Translations under genes and position numbers: made by a program
Shown here: in pieces, positions 34,449 to 42,801 of the stretch
How positions within the stretch are numbered: position 1 is the first letter of the stretch
Layout: each line of letters begins with the position of its first letter
Origin: Planctomycetota bacterium
GTDB lineage: Bacteria; Planctomycetota; UBA11346
Reading direction: 5' to 3'
Assembly: GCA_016745075.1 (NCBI GenBank)
Contig: JADGDD010000008.1
Span: forward strand, 74,678 to 138,677
Length of the DNA stretch: 64,000 nucleotides
The notes under the pieces: generated by a model
The model's input: the letters and a program-made list of their open reading frames with translations, nothing else
Told to the model about the DNA's origin: nothing
Database searches by the model: none

Positions 34449-35687
34449 TTATACGTTGCTTAGTGCATCTACACCAGGCAATACTTTTCCTTCAAGTAAT
34501 TCAAGACTTGCACCACCACCGGTAGATACATGACTAACCTGATCAACAGTATTGTATTTTTTCGCTGCTGTAGCAGTGTCGCCACCACCAATAATAGTCG
34601 TTGCACCGTTTTCTGTTGCTTCAACAACCGCATTCATTGCATTTTTGGTGCCTTTTGCGAAAATATCAAATTCAAAAACGCCAAGTGGGCCATTCCAAAC
34701 AATTGTTTTTGCTCGAGCAATAGCTTCTGCATTCATTGCACAAGATTTTTCTCCGCAATCAAAACCTTCCCAGCCTTCAGGGATACCGCTTGCGTCATCA
34801 GCTGCATCTACGTCGCTGGTTTCACTGAAGTCATTACCAGTAACATAGTCTACTGGCAGATGAATTTTCACACCTTTTGCTTCAGCTTTTTTCATTAAGT
34901 CTTCAACAATTTCTGCACCAGCTTTATCAAACAAACTGTTGCCAATTTCTACGCCATAACAAATTTTCTTGAAGGTGTAAGCCATACCGCCACCAATGAT
35001 CATCTCATCAACTTTATCCAACAGGCTTTCGATGAGTTGAATTTTATCGCTCACTTTTGCCCCACCAAGAATGGCGAGGAACGGGCGTTGTGGCTCATCA
35101 AGAACTTTTGCGAAGTATTCAAGTTCTTTTTTCAGTAAGAAACCAGCAGCCTTTTGTGGCAAATCTACGCCAACCATAGACGAGTGCGCGCGATGAGCAG
35201 TACCAAAGGCATCATTCACATACACATCACCAAGTTTTGTTAATGAAGCGCGGAACGCGGCAACCTTTGCTGGATCAGCAGTAATTTTATTACCGTCTGC
35301 ATCTTTAGCCTTGCCTTCTTCTTCGATATGAAAACGAACATTTTCAAGTAAGACAACGCTGCCTGCTTCTAAGTTTGCGCAAGCGCCTTCAGCTTCTGGC
35401 CCTACGCAGGTAGAAACAAACGCGACTTCTTTATCCAACAATTCCGCAAGTTTAGCTGCAACTGGGCGCAAACTGAATTTTTCAACAGCTTGACCATTTG
35501 GGCGACCGAGATGACTCATCAAAACGACGCTGGCACCTTGATCCAAAGCATATTGAATAGTTGGAAGTGCTGCATCTATACGAGCAGTATTGGTGATTTC
35601 ACCATCTTTCATTGGTACATTAAAATCTACGCGCATAAGTACGCGTTTGCCTGCGAGATCACATTGATCGATCGTTAATTTATTCAT
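34449..35687 (-). CDS. pgk: Phosphoglycerate kinase
   Basis: This glycolytic enzyme interconverts 1,3-bisphosphoglycerate plus ADP and 3-phosphoglycerate plus ATP. It has 412 residues starting with [20 protein letters not shown]. The frame stays open upstream to 36038, but that extension runs over rsfS on the other strand and does not resemble the family. AAAGG precedes the ATG at 35687 at good spacing. Motifs include RVDFNVP and MSHLGRPNG near the start, [10 protein letters not shown] in the middle and [14 protein letters not shown] near the C-terminus. No key residue is missing. Confidence 0.95.
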   Translation of the reverse strand: MNKLTIDQCDLAGKRVLMRVDFNVPMKDGEITNTARIDAALPTIQYALDQGASVVLMSHLGRPNGQAVEKFSLRPVAAKLAELLDKEVAFVSTCVGPEAEGACANLEAGSVVLLENVRFHIEEEGKAKDADGNKITADPAKVAAFRASLTKLGDVYVNDAFGTAHRAHSSMVGVDLPQKAAGFLLKKELEYFAKVLDEPQRPFLAILGGAKVSDKIQLIESLLDKVDEMIIGGGMAYTFKKICYGVEIGNSLFDKAGAEIVEDLMKKAEAKGVKIHLPVDYVTGNDFSETSDVDAADDASGIPEGWEGFDCGEKSCAMNAEAIARAKTIVWNGPLGVFEFDIFAKGTKNAMNAVVEATENGATTIIGGGDTATAAKKYNTVDQVSHVSTGGGASLELLEGKVLPGVDALSNV

Positions 35688-35834
35688 AGAGAGGCCTTTC
35701 TTACTGCTCGAAATGAAGCCGGTCAGCCGAGACTTTGGCGGCGGCGATGAAGAAGAGGACAGCTTGGTCCGTTTCTTACTGGAGCAAGAGGCGACACTTG
35801 TATAAGGAAGACATGCCGCTAGCGTTCCCCGCCT

Positions 35835-36230
35835 ATGGCCATTCCCGCACACGAACTCGCTCTCCACGCCGCCCGCAAGATGCTTGATAAAGGCGCAGAA
35901 GAACTCTCCATCCTTGATGTCAGTGACTGCGGCCAACTGTTTGACTACGCTGTTATTGCAACTGGTCGAAGTGACCGTCAGACCAATACCCTCGTGAATG
36001 AAGTCTATCACTTCTGTAAACGACACAAAGTAAGCCACAAGCCTGTTGAAGGTGACGTTAGCTGGTTTTTAATTGACTGTCACGACGTTATTGTTCATGC
36101 CTTTACCGAAGGTACACGAGAGTTTTATGACCTCGATAACCTCTGGAAAGACGCCAAAATTGTTGATCATGAACGCGCGCTCACATCACTCGCTGATATT
36201 GACAAAGAACTCAGAGAAAAAGAAGCGTAA
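35835..36230 (+). CDS. rsfS: Ribosome silencing factor RsfS
   Basis: This 131-residue protein binds ribosomal protein L14 and blocks subunit joining when nutrients are short. The typical sequence runs from [17 protein letters not shown] through [21 protein letters not shown] to the C-terminal [21 protein letters not shown]. It matches the family's usual length. A possible -10 TATAAG (35801-35806) would give a leader of about 20 bases without a clear ribosome site. It is divergent from pgk and convergent with the methyltransferase gene. Confidence 0.94.
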   Translation: MAIPAHELALHAARKMLDKGAEELSILDVSDCGQLFDYAVIATGRSDRQTNTLVNEVYHFCKRHKVSHKPVEGDVSWFLIDCHDVIVHAFTEGTREFYDLDNLWKDAKIVDHERALTSLADIDKELREKEA

Positions 36231-36255
36231 AACTAAATAGCTAAGGCCTTACTCG

Positions 36256-37041
36256 CTAAAGCCGCCCAAGCGACATCAAAAATTCGGTCAAAGACAGCCA
36301 CGCCTGTGGTGATACCGTTCGGGGATGAGCGTCAATGTTCCAGTCATACATTTTTGCCTGACGCTTAAGCATCTTTGGCGTTGCAATCCCACGCAGTGAG
36401 TCCCGCACGGTGTGCGCACCAGCAAAGGCCTGTTCAAGTACATGCTCCACTTTACCCATAACGGCAATACTTGGCGCATCTTCTCGCAACTTAAGGCACC
36501 ACCCACACAGATCAACATGACTTGCTGGCTCTACGTCCGTTCTTTTGAACTTCTTATGGATTGTAGGATCGCCCAGCAAATGGCACAGAATTGCAGTTTG
36601 AGAATACCGACGATCTTCTCCGCACCACTTTTGTGCCGTTTGATATTGCACGACCACATCAATACGAGTAGGCCTGTTACTGAGAGTCTCATCAAATAAC
36701 CATTGATGCAACAGCGCAGCACTCAACTTAAATGGCGGGTTGGCAACCACTCGCCACGGCCCTTCTATTAAGGGCATATAATCAAGCGCATCACCAGTAG
36801 TCAGATGCAAGTACCCGGCCTCTATATCTGCTGCAAAACGCTGACGCAAATGAACGCAACGCTCTGCATCAACCTCAACCGCATAGACACGGGCCTTAGC
36901 CGCTAACAATGCTGCGGTAATATTACCCAGCCCTGGACCAACCTCTAACACGCAGTCTCCGGCACTAATTCCCGCCGTAGCCACGAAGCTCTGGGCTCGC
37001 TCTGGTTTTAGGTCATGCTGATGAAGCTCTCTTTTTACCAT
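36256..37041 (-). CDS. KsgA/Erm-family rRNA adenine N6-dimethyltransferase, atypical
   Basis: This 261-residue SAM-dependent methyltransferase has VLEVGPGLGNITAALL (SAM motif I), YAVEVDAERC (motif II), TTGDALDY (motif III) and the catalytic motif VVANPPFKLSAALL. KsgA/RsmA enzymes normally carry NLPYNI, whereas NPPF-type variants occur in some Erm 23S rRNA methyltransferases. The N-terminal FLVD-like segment of both groups is replaced by HQHDLKPERAQSF. It may therefore modify 23S rather than 16S rRNA, or be a diverged RsmA. The promoter is of the leaderless type. It converges on rsfS. Confidence 0.75.
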   Translation of the reverse strand: MVKRELHQHDLKPERAQSFVATAGISAGDCVLEVGPGLGNITAALLAAKARVYAVEVDAERCVHLRQRFAADIEAGYLHLTTGDALDYMPLIEGPWRVVANPPFKLSAALLHQWLFDETLSNRPTRIDVVVQYQTAQKWCGEDRRYSQTAILCHLLGDPTIHKKFKRTDVEPASHVDLCGWCLKLREDAPSIAVMGKVEHVLEQAFAGAHTVRDSLRGIATPKMLKRQAKMYDWNIDAHPRTVSPQAWLSLTEFLMSLGRL

Positions 37042-37047
37042 AACCAG

Positions 37048-37075
37048 AGCACAACAGATTCATAAGATTCGTCAA
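37048..37075 (-). promoter_or_regulatory. Promoter of the rRNA methyltransferase gene, leaderless layout
   Basis: On the minus strand TTGACG (37075-37070), a 16-base spacer and the weak -10 TGTGCT (37053-37048) are followed by six bases and the ATG at 37041. Confidence 0.4.
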
Positions 37076-37083
37076 CCGAGGCT

Positions 37084-38121
37084 TTAACCTTCAGGAAGCT
37101 CCGCCCCAACACGTTCATCAAAGAGCATCGTAAAGCAACTGACCCAATGCTGACCCAACCGAGCTGCTGCTGCTCTTCGATCTGCGATCGCTCCCACAAG
37201 AATACCACGCATCTGCCGAGGCTTCGACATAGTTGGTACCCAACGTTCAGATCGCATACCTAAACGCTCCAACACCGAAACCGATTCAAGCGGAACCCGT
37301 AAACCTCTATTCTGCACTTGCCGACCAGTTTGATCTACTAACAACAGATATTCCTCATCCGTACAACTTGGAGGTTCATATTCCCACTCATACTTATCAA
37401 TAGTGTTACCCTGTTCAAAAGCAGGCCGATAAATACCACAACGAGCAAGTTCTGGCATCCAACTCTCTGAACAATCTATCTCTTCACCGTTCTCTCTTCG
37501 AATTTTGCGTGCACAGCGAACAACATAGCCAGTAACACCACCATTCTCTGGCACCGCACACATCCCTGCACGCACTGGATTCAAATCAACATAAACCATA
37601 CACGCCAAAATCGCCGCCTGATCTACCAAAGGAACCGACTTAAAACGCCCATCCCAAAAATGACCACGCACATCATCCTGCCTATTTGCCCGATGCGCAA
37701 TACGCTGCTTCACCAAACGCATAAACCAACTCATGCTCGACAAACGACGGCGACGTTCCTCTACCCAAGCCTCATCCGCTGAGAGAATTTCTCTCAGCAC
37801 ATCATCTGTCTCCAACCTCTCACCATAATCTCCACGGCGTGGCACTAATTCCAGCCACCTATCAACAATCTCTCGCTCAGACCACCCTACCGCCAAATCA
37901 GGCCGAATACGCATCACCACATGCATATGATTCGACATAACCGCAAAAGTCAGCACCTCTACCGCCATAGACTCCGCACACCTGCGCAACTCCCGCTCTA
38001 CCCAACGCCGTCGCTCCGCATACTTCCCGCCAAACAAAAACAACTGCCGTCCGCACCGGCTCATCAAATGATAACAACCAGGCACCCCCTCCTGCACCAA
38101 AACTCTACGCGGCAACACCAT
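37084..38121 (-). mobile_element. IS200-like REP-associated tyrosine transposase (RAYT)
   Basis: This Y1 single-strand transposase of 345 residues belongs to the HUH superfamily. It starts at 38121 with MVLPRRVLVQ, where the family's usual N-terminus lies, followed by YHLMSRCGRQLFLF. The HUH motif is MSNHMHVVM, and the conserved block GHFWDGRFKSVPL...YVDLNPVRAGM is intact. The C-terminal extension is longer than in most relatives. Codon use is unlike the neighbours, with many CGG/CGC arginines and long GC-rich runs on the coding strand, which points to recent transfer. No terminal inverted repeats or target duplication were identified. It lies between the methyltransferase gene and ftsY. Confidence 0.85.
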
Positions 38122-38157
38122 ACCCCATCCATACACCCTTCTCAACCAATGTCAAAT

Positions 38158-38176
38158 AAAAGTGTCTGTCCTTTTT
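38158..38176. repeat. Candidate RAYT-associated motif
   Basis: The motif AAAAGTGTCTGTCCTTTTT lies 37 bases upstream of the transposase start. I recall similar GTGYCTGTCC-centred motifs beside RAYT genes in unrelated bacteria, where they may be recognition sequences. Only one copy was seen here. The ftsY promoter begins immediately after it. Confidence 0.4.
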
Positions 38177-38182
38177 ATTAGA

Positions 38183-38210
38183 TTAGACACAGAGCGGCAG
38201 GCTCTAGTAT
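38183..38210 (+). promoter_or_regulatory. Possible ftsY promoter, leaderless layout
   Basis: TTAGAC (38183-38188), a 16-base spacer and TAGTAT (38205-38210) are followed by six bases and the ATG at 38217. The -35 is poor. Position and spacing agree with the other promoters in the window. Confidence 0.4.
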
Positions 38211-38216
38211 GCGCAA

Positions 38217-39158
38217 ATGGTATTTGGTAAACTTGGTGGGTTATTTCGAAAAATTGCGGGCGGCTTGGCGAAGACGCGAGCGATGTTGGGCGATGCACTA
38301 CGGGGCTTGTTGACTGGTCGTAGAGCGGTAGATCAAGATTTTCTTGATGAGCTTGAGGAGATTCTGCTCGGAGCTGATGTTGGCGTCACAAAAACAGATG
38401 AAATTATTGAAGAACTCAGAGCGCAATATGAAAATGGGGCTGTTGCTGAAGGAGAAGACTTGCTCGGTTTCCTTAAAGCGAGTCTTCGTAAAGAATTACA
38501 AGACCCGAATGAGGATGAAGTTCAGTTTGCAAACGAAGGCCCAACCGTCATTTTGGTGGTTGGCGTCAATGGGACTGGCAAGACAACTTCTATTGCAAAG
38601 CTGGCAAAACGCTTCTCCGATCAGGGGAAAAAAGTGGTACTCGCTGCCGGAGACACTTACCGTGCTGCTGCTGTACAACAGCTAACAATCTGGGCTGAAC
38701 GTGTTGGTGTAGACATTGTCAAACAAGAACAAGGTGCTGATGCCGCTGCCGTTGCCTTTGATGCGGTTGCTTCTGCACAGTCAAGAGGTGCTGACATAGT
38801 GCTTATTGATACGGCAGGCCGACTACAAAACCGTGAAGACCTGATGCGCGAGCTTGGCAAAATAACCCGTGTTATTCAAAAACATATGCCAGAGGCTCCC
38901 CATGAAACGTTACTCGTGCTTGATGCCACTTCTGGGCAAAATGTATTTCGACAAGCAGAGGTATTTGGTGGAACTATGGGCGTTACCGGCCTAATCCTAA
39001 CAAAACTTGACGGAACTGCCAAGGGTGGCTGTGTTATTTCGATTAAACGTGAGCTCAATCTGCCAATTCGCTACATTGGTATTGGTGAAAAAGAAGATGA
39101 CTTGCAGCCTTTTGATCCTGATGCCTTTATTACCGGCATCTTTGATGGTATTGAGTAA
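38217..39158 (+). CDS. ftsY: Signal recognition particle receptor FtsY
   Basis: This SRP receptor GTPase docks ribosome-SRP complexes at the membrane. It has 313 residues. The short N-terminal region lacks the long acidic A-domain found in E. coli, and the NG domain is complete. It has GVNGTGKTTSIAKLAKRF (P-loop), DTYRAAAVQQL, DTAGRLQNREDLM and TKLDGTAKGGCVI, ending in the membrane-proximal IGIGEKEDDLQPFD. The gene is preceded by the transposase in the opposite direction. The ATG lies about seven bases after a -10-like box. Confidence 0.95.
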   Translation: MVFGKLGGLFRKIAGGLAKTRAMLGDALRGLLTGRRAVDQDFLDELEEILLGADVGVTKTDEIIEELRAQYENGAVAEGEDLLGFLKASLRKELQDPNEDEVQFANEGPTVILVVGVNGTGKTTSIAKLAKRFSDQGKKVVLAAGDTYRAAAVQQLTIWAERVGVDIVKQEQGADAAAVAFDAVASAQSRGADIVLIDTAGRLQNREDLMRELGKITRVIQKHMPEAPHETLLVLDATSGQNVFRQAEVFGGTMGVTGLILTKLDGTAKGGCVISIKRELNLPIRYIGIGEKEDDLQPFDPDAFITGIFDGIE

Positions 39159-39251
39159 AATAAAGAGTCTTGCCTCAGACAAGCTACTTATTGAATAGAA
39201 GCTGGTTCTCTAGTAAGCTCATTATATGGCATACGTCTTCATCGATAGGCC

Positions 39252-39271
39252 GGCCGTGCTGAAGCGCGGCC
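39252..39271. other. GC-rich hairpin with TGAA tetraloop upstream of the PDZ genes
   Basis: GGCCGTGC (39252-39259) pairs with GCGCGGCC (39264-39271) over eight positions, one of them a G-T wobble, around the loop TGAA (39260-39263). No T-run follows. It lies 94 bases downstream of ftsY and 45 before the first PDZ gene, so it could end ftsY transcription or sit in the PDZ mRNA leader. Confidence 0.4.
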
Positions 39272-39316
39272 TTCGGTAGTGCGCCTAGCCATTTAGCTCT
39301 GCATAGTGAGGGTCCC

Positions 39317-40216
39317 ATGTTTCAACTAACCATAACAAGAACACACGCTTTGCTGGTATCTGCATTACTGCTTATAACCTGCTCTGCACTCAGCCTCTCT
39401 GCCGCTAGCAATGCCTACCCCCCAAGTAGTAAACCCATGCTTGGCATCAACATGAGCCCGGTTCCTATTAATGTTCAAAAGCGGGAAGGTATCACTCCAG
39501 ACCAAGGCGTACTTGTTCGACGAACATTCCCAAACACCGCAGCAAAAAATATGGGAGTACGTCCGGGTGATGTCATCCTTTCCATTGATGGTGTAGATAT
39601 AGATAGCATGAGCACACTACGACGCATTGTTTCTGGTAGCTACTCTGGCAATGGTGTAGCAGTAACCGTAAGCCGTAATGGACAACTCATGAATTTAAAT
39701 GGTACCTACGCAGAATGGCCTTCTGATATCCCACAAGTAAAGTTAGACGAAAAAGCAGAGCGTGAATACAGGAAACAACAACAACGCAGACTCGCACGAG
39801 AGCAAAAACACGCAACCCAAAATGACCAACCACTGCCCTCGTCCACAGGCCCCAGCACCCCTGCACCAAGTAAAAAAGCACAACACCCCAAACGACAACC
39901 AACCAGTGCCTTACAACAAGCACTACAAGATGACATTGGTCATATTCCAACAGCTATCCCTGATTTTGAAATCCCGATGATGGCTTCTTTTCTACCAACG
40001 TGGGAAATTTCGTATGATATGCATGTACATCACCCTGCTTCAGATAAAAATAATTGTCCGGCAGAACAACCTGAGACTACAGTAGATCTACAAAATATAC
40101 AAAAAGATACCCCGCAGCAAAAAACAACTTCAACCAGTACCGCTATAAATAGCACACACACTGCACCTGATTTTCTTATTTCTTTTTCCGTCAGCACCAC
40201 CCCTGAAAGCATGTAA
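39317..40216 (+). CDS. Exported PDZ-domain protein, first of a tandem pair
   Basis: This 299-residue protein has a signal peptide (about 1-32, cleavage near LSLSAASNA). A single PDZ domain follows (about 45-135), with VLVRRTFPNTAAKNMGVRPGDVILSIDGV. The remainder is low-complexity and rich in Gln, Pro, Thr and Ser (about 145-205) plus a segment with AIPDFEIPMM. There is no protease domain. It should act in the periplasm by binding C-terminal peptides. The stop codon is immediately followed by the ATG of the second PDZ gene. A role in protein quality control or in scaffolding the neighbouring exported DUF547 protein is inference. Confidence 0.75.
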   Translation: MFQLTITRTHALLVSALLLITCSALSLSAASNAYPPSSKPMLGINMSPVPINVQKREGITPDQGVLVRRTFPNTAAKNMGVRPGDVILSIDGVDIDSMSTLRRIVSGSYSGNGVAVTVSRNGQLMNLNGTYAEWPSDIPQVKLDEKAEREYRKQQQRRLAREQKHATQNDQPLPSSTGPSTPAPSKKAQHPKRQPTSALQQALQDDIGHIPTAIPDFEIPMMASFLPTWEISYDMHVHHPASDKNNCPAEQPETTVDLQNIQKDTPQQKTTSTSTAINSTHTAPDFLISFSVSTTPESM

Positions 40217-41155
40217 ATGATTTCCTTCAAAACGCTCTGTTCTTTACTTGTCACCCTTTTGTTGAGTACCAGTTTCCTCTGCGCTGCTGACTCCACCCCT
40301 CCAGAACTGAAGCCAGGTTTCCTTGGTATAGATGTAGAAGACAGTACCACAGATGCGGATACGGTAGTGGTCACGCAGATAATTCCTGGACACACTGCCG
40401 ATGACATGGGCTTACAAGAAGGCGATATTATTAATACCTTCAACGGCAAACCAGTGACATCTAAAATGAATTTGCTACAACATATTAAAGCTCATCATGT
40501 CGGTGATACAATTAGTGTCAGCATCATCCGCGGCACAGAATTCATCCAACTTTCTGGCACACTCGGCGATAAAAAAAGTTGGAATGCGCAAAAAGAAAAA
40601 GAGAAAAATGCCGATCAAACCAATAATGAAACACCCCAGCCGACAGAAGACAGTGCTCAGCAAACACCCTCTCTTGAAGAGAAATCCGAAAAAATAAAAA
40701 ATAATCTACAAGCTCTTCAGGGCCTTGGCGTAGATTTAGGAACAAATGATCAACTCGGCAATCTTGCTACCTCCATGACCTACCTTGCAACAGCTTTAGA
40801 TGAGCTGCCTACACGCATTAATAAGGCAGCAACAGAGTTTAAAAAAGTATATCCTGACGGAGAATTTATCATCGATATAAAAATATCGGTCACCAGTAAC
40901 GCGAAAAAGAAACCTGTTGTTGTTATTAAAAATAGCGAAACAGAAATCCTAAACGAAGAGGGTCAAGGCACCTCAACAACAGCGGTACCAGAAACGACAA
41001 CAGACAAACAAGAGAACAACACCCCTTCTACTGAAACACCAGCCACAACAGAAAAAGAACAAAACAGCACTGAACAAGATCAAGAACTTCAAGATGAAAC
41101 GCAGGTTCGTACCAAAGAGAAACCAACACTTAAAACAAGCCTCCCAACTCCATAA
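40217..41155 (+). CDS. Exported PDZ-domain protein, second of a tandem pair
   Basis: This 312-residue protein has a signal peptide (about 1-23, ending SFLCAAD). One PDZ domain follows (about 30-115), with VVVTQIIPGHTADDMGLQEGDIINTFNGKPV. A helical region comes next (about 150-200), then a beta-rich stretch with GEFIIDIKISVTSN and a long Glu/Thr/Gln-rich tail. It has no catalytic domain. It begins directly after the stop of the first PDZ gene, so both are made together. The two PDZ domains are clearly related but diverged, and the tails share no similarity that I can see. Confidence 0.75.
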   Translation: MISFKTLCSLLVTLLLSTSFLCAADSTPPELKPGFLGIDVEDSTTDADTVVVTQIIPGHTADDMGLQEGDIINTFNGKPVTSKMNLLQHIKAHHVGDTISVSIIRGTEFIQLSGTLGDKKSWNAQKEKEKNADQTNNETPQPTEDSAQQTPSLEEKSEKIKNNLQALQGLGVDLGTNDQLGNLATSMTYLATALDELPTRINKAATEFKKVYPDGEFIIDIKISVTSNAKKKPVVVIKNSETEILNEEGQGTSTTAVPETTTDKQENNTPSTETPATTEKEQNSTEQDQELQDETQVRTKEKPTLKTSLPTP

Positions 41156-41207
41156 GGAATGGCTCACAAATAGACAAACAAAGTGTTTCGGCATTCGTAT
41201 CTTTTTT

Positions 41208-42029
41208 ATGAAGCCGACACTCCTCTCTTTAATAACCATCCCTTTTCTCATAACTGGTATTTTGCTCGTTTGTTGCGTTCCAACTGCCGCCAGCGATATT
41301 GCTACACCAGAAATAGATGCTCCGCCTCTTGATACGGAACACACATATTATGCACAAATACTTACCCATGTGCTTGGCCCAAATGGGGTCGACTACGCAG
41401 CAGCCCAAGCACACAAACACACTTTAGATCAATATCGTAAACAGCTCGCTTTAGCAACACTTCCCACAGATAAAGCAGATATATTTGCTTTATATATCAA
41501 TGCCTACAACGCACTAACCATCGCTCTTGTCCTTGAGCTGCTGCCAGAAGATCAGGCCAAATGGTCAGACTGGAGCGTTCACGATCAAAGTGGCTTTTGG
41601 AAAAAATATAATTTTGAGGTAGCAGGACAAAAGGTCTCGCTTGATACGATTGAACATAAGATCTTACGTCCGCTTGGTGATCCACGTATACATTTTGCCG
41701 TCAACTGTGCGTCAAAATCCTGCCCGCCACTTGCTGCACAACCATTTACTGCTGCACAATTAGAACAGCAACTGGATGCCGTCACCACCGCTTTTGCCAA
41801 TAGCAGCTATCACGTTCGTCTCGAAAAGGAAAAAGTTTCTATCAATAAAATATTGAGTTGGTTTGGCGGTGATTTCAAAAAACACGGAGGGTTCAAAGAA
41901 TTCCTTGCGCCCTACATAAAAGACCCTGCATTACACGCGCACTTTATGAAAGAAAATACCGTTAGATATTGGTCTTACGACTGGAAACTGAATTACGCGC
42001 CCATGCCAAAGCATGAAAAGGTGGACTAA
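41208..42029 (+). CDS. Exported DUF547 protein
   Basis: This 273-residue DUF547 protein has a signal peptide (about 1-27, ending PTAASD). Family motifs are FALYINAYNALTIALV and HFAVNCASKSCPPL, the latter with two cysteines. DUF547 proteins are widespread and of unknown function, although the fold has been compared with papain-like or transglutaminase-type domains. The frame stays open upstream to 41094, overlapping the PDZ gene. I use the first ATG followed by a signal peptide. It ends four bases inside the 3' end of the convergent glycosyltransferase gene. Confidence 0.82.
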   Translation: MKPTLLSLITIPFLITGILLVCCVPTAASDIATPEIDAPPLDTEHTYYAQILTHVLGPNGVDYAAAQAHKHTLDQYRKQLALATLPTDKADIFALYINAYNALTIALVLELLPEDQAKWSDWSVHDQSGFWKKYNFEVAGQKVSLDTIEHKILRPLGDPRIHFAVNCASKSCPPLAAQPFTAAQLEQQLDAVTTAFANSSYHVRLEKEKVSINKILSWFGGDFKKHGGFKEFLAPYIKDPALHAHFMKENTVRYWSYDWKLNYAPMPKHEKVD

Positions 42030-42694
42030 TGTCGAATAAGCGACCATAAATACCGAAAGCGGCACACATGCGACCGCAACATCTGCCGTAAAAAGCCAAC
42101 AGATTCCCATGAACGGCACGAACTCACTGCTATTATGTGTGCGACTACAAAATTTCCACCGCTACGCATACGACTCCCTGCCTCCGCCGTGTCATAGCTC
42201 CCATACGGAGAAAAACCACCCAGCACTTGCAAACGCTGACGAACAAAAAAAGGCATTTGGTCCATATAAGCCCCCCCTGTCCAACGCGCCCGCACGCGCG
42301 ACCAGACATCTTGCCAACGGTACACTGGGCGACGTCCAGCACTCCGCTGATACACACAACCATGACTGGCTCCCGCCTGCACTGCTTTTTGTATAGCACT
42401 TTCTACATCACCAGCACATCGCACATCGACTGACCAAAACACAATGATATCGGTAATACAGTTTTGCTGCGCCATATTTAATTGCATATGTCGACCGCCT
42501 TTGACCTGCAAGACACGTGGCTGCGACGGATGTGCACAAACCAGTTCGTAAGTGCCATCAGTGCTACCACCATCTACGACAAGAACCAAACAGTTCGGAG
42601 CAAAATGTGAAATATGAGAAAGTGTAGAATCAATAAGCAACGCCTCATTCAAGACAGGGACAACAATCGAGAGCGACGGGGACACATTTTTCAC
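42026..42694 (-). CDS. Family 2 glycosyltransferase (TIGR04283-like)
   Basis: This 222-residue GT-A glycosyltransferase has SLSIVVPVLNEALLIDSTL, the nucleotide-sugar site VVDGGSTDGT, GGRHMQLNMAQQN and DQMPFFVRQRLQVLGGF. The metal-binding region reads FWSVDVRC, where relatives usually have a clearer DxD or HADT, so the metal ligand is less certain. It starts with GTG at 42694, because the only nearby ATG is out of frame. A TTGACA-type promoter puts transcription at this GTG. It is divergent from the efflux operon and may act on glycolipids or exopolysaccharide. Confidence 0.75.
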   Translation of the reverse strand: MKNVSPSLSIVVPVLNEALLIDSTLSHISHFAPNCLVLVVDGGSTDGTYELVCAHPSQPRVLQVKGGRHMQLNMAQQNCITDIIVFWSVDVRCAGDVESAIQKAVQAGASHGCVYQRSAGRRPVYRWQDVWSRVRARWTGGAYMDQMPFFVRQRLQVLGGFSPYGSYDTAEAGSRMRSGGNFVVAHIIAVSSCRSWESVGFLRQMLRSHVCRFRYLWSLIRH

Positions 42695-42699
42695 AGAAA

Positions 42700-42727
42700 A
42701 ATCTTTCTATTCATTTTATACTGTCAA
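42700..42727 (-). promoter_or_regulatory. Promoter of the glycosyltransferase gene, leaderless layout
   Basis: On the minus strand a consensus TTGACA (42727-42722), a 16-base spacer and AAGATT (42705-42700) are followed by five bases and the GTG at 42694. Confidence 0.55.
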
Positions 42728-42764
42728 CGAAGAAAACGGGTAAGATCCTTTCCCTAACAACGTC

Positions 42765-42795
42765 TTGCTTATCTCTAACAAAAGGCAACTATACG
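42765..42795 (+). promoter_or_regulatory. Promoter of the TolC-MacAB operon, leaderless layout
   Basis: TTGCTT (42765-42770), a 19-base spacer and TATACG (42790-42795) are followed by six bases and the ATG at 42802. The spacer is long, so the -35 is uncertain. Confidence 0.45.
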
Positions 42796-42801
42796 AACTC
42801 T

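Noticed and set aside
35688..36038. N-terminal extension of phosphoglycerate kinase to 529 residues
   Set aside because: The extra part runs antisense to rsfS, has no family similarity, and the ATG at 35687 has a ribosome site and the conserved PGK N-terminus.
7233..38205. Shared 11-mer CGGCAGGCTCT before the transporter (7233) and ftsY (38195) genes
   Set aside because: Matches of this length are expected many times by chance in 64 kb, and the surroundings differ.
40030..40449. 139-codon minus-strand ORF across the PDZ gene junction
   Set aside because: Antisense shadow of two well-supported genes with signal peptides and PDZ domains.
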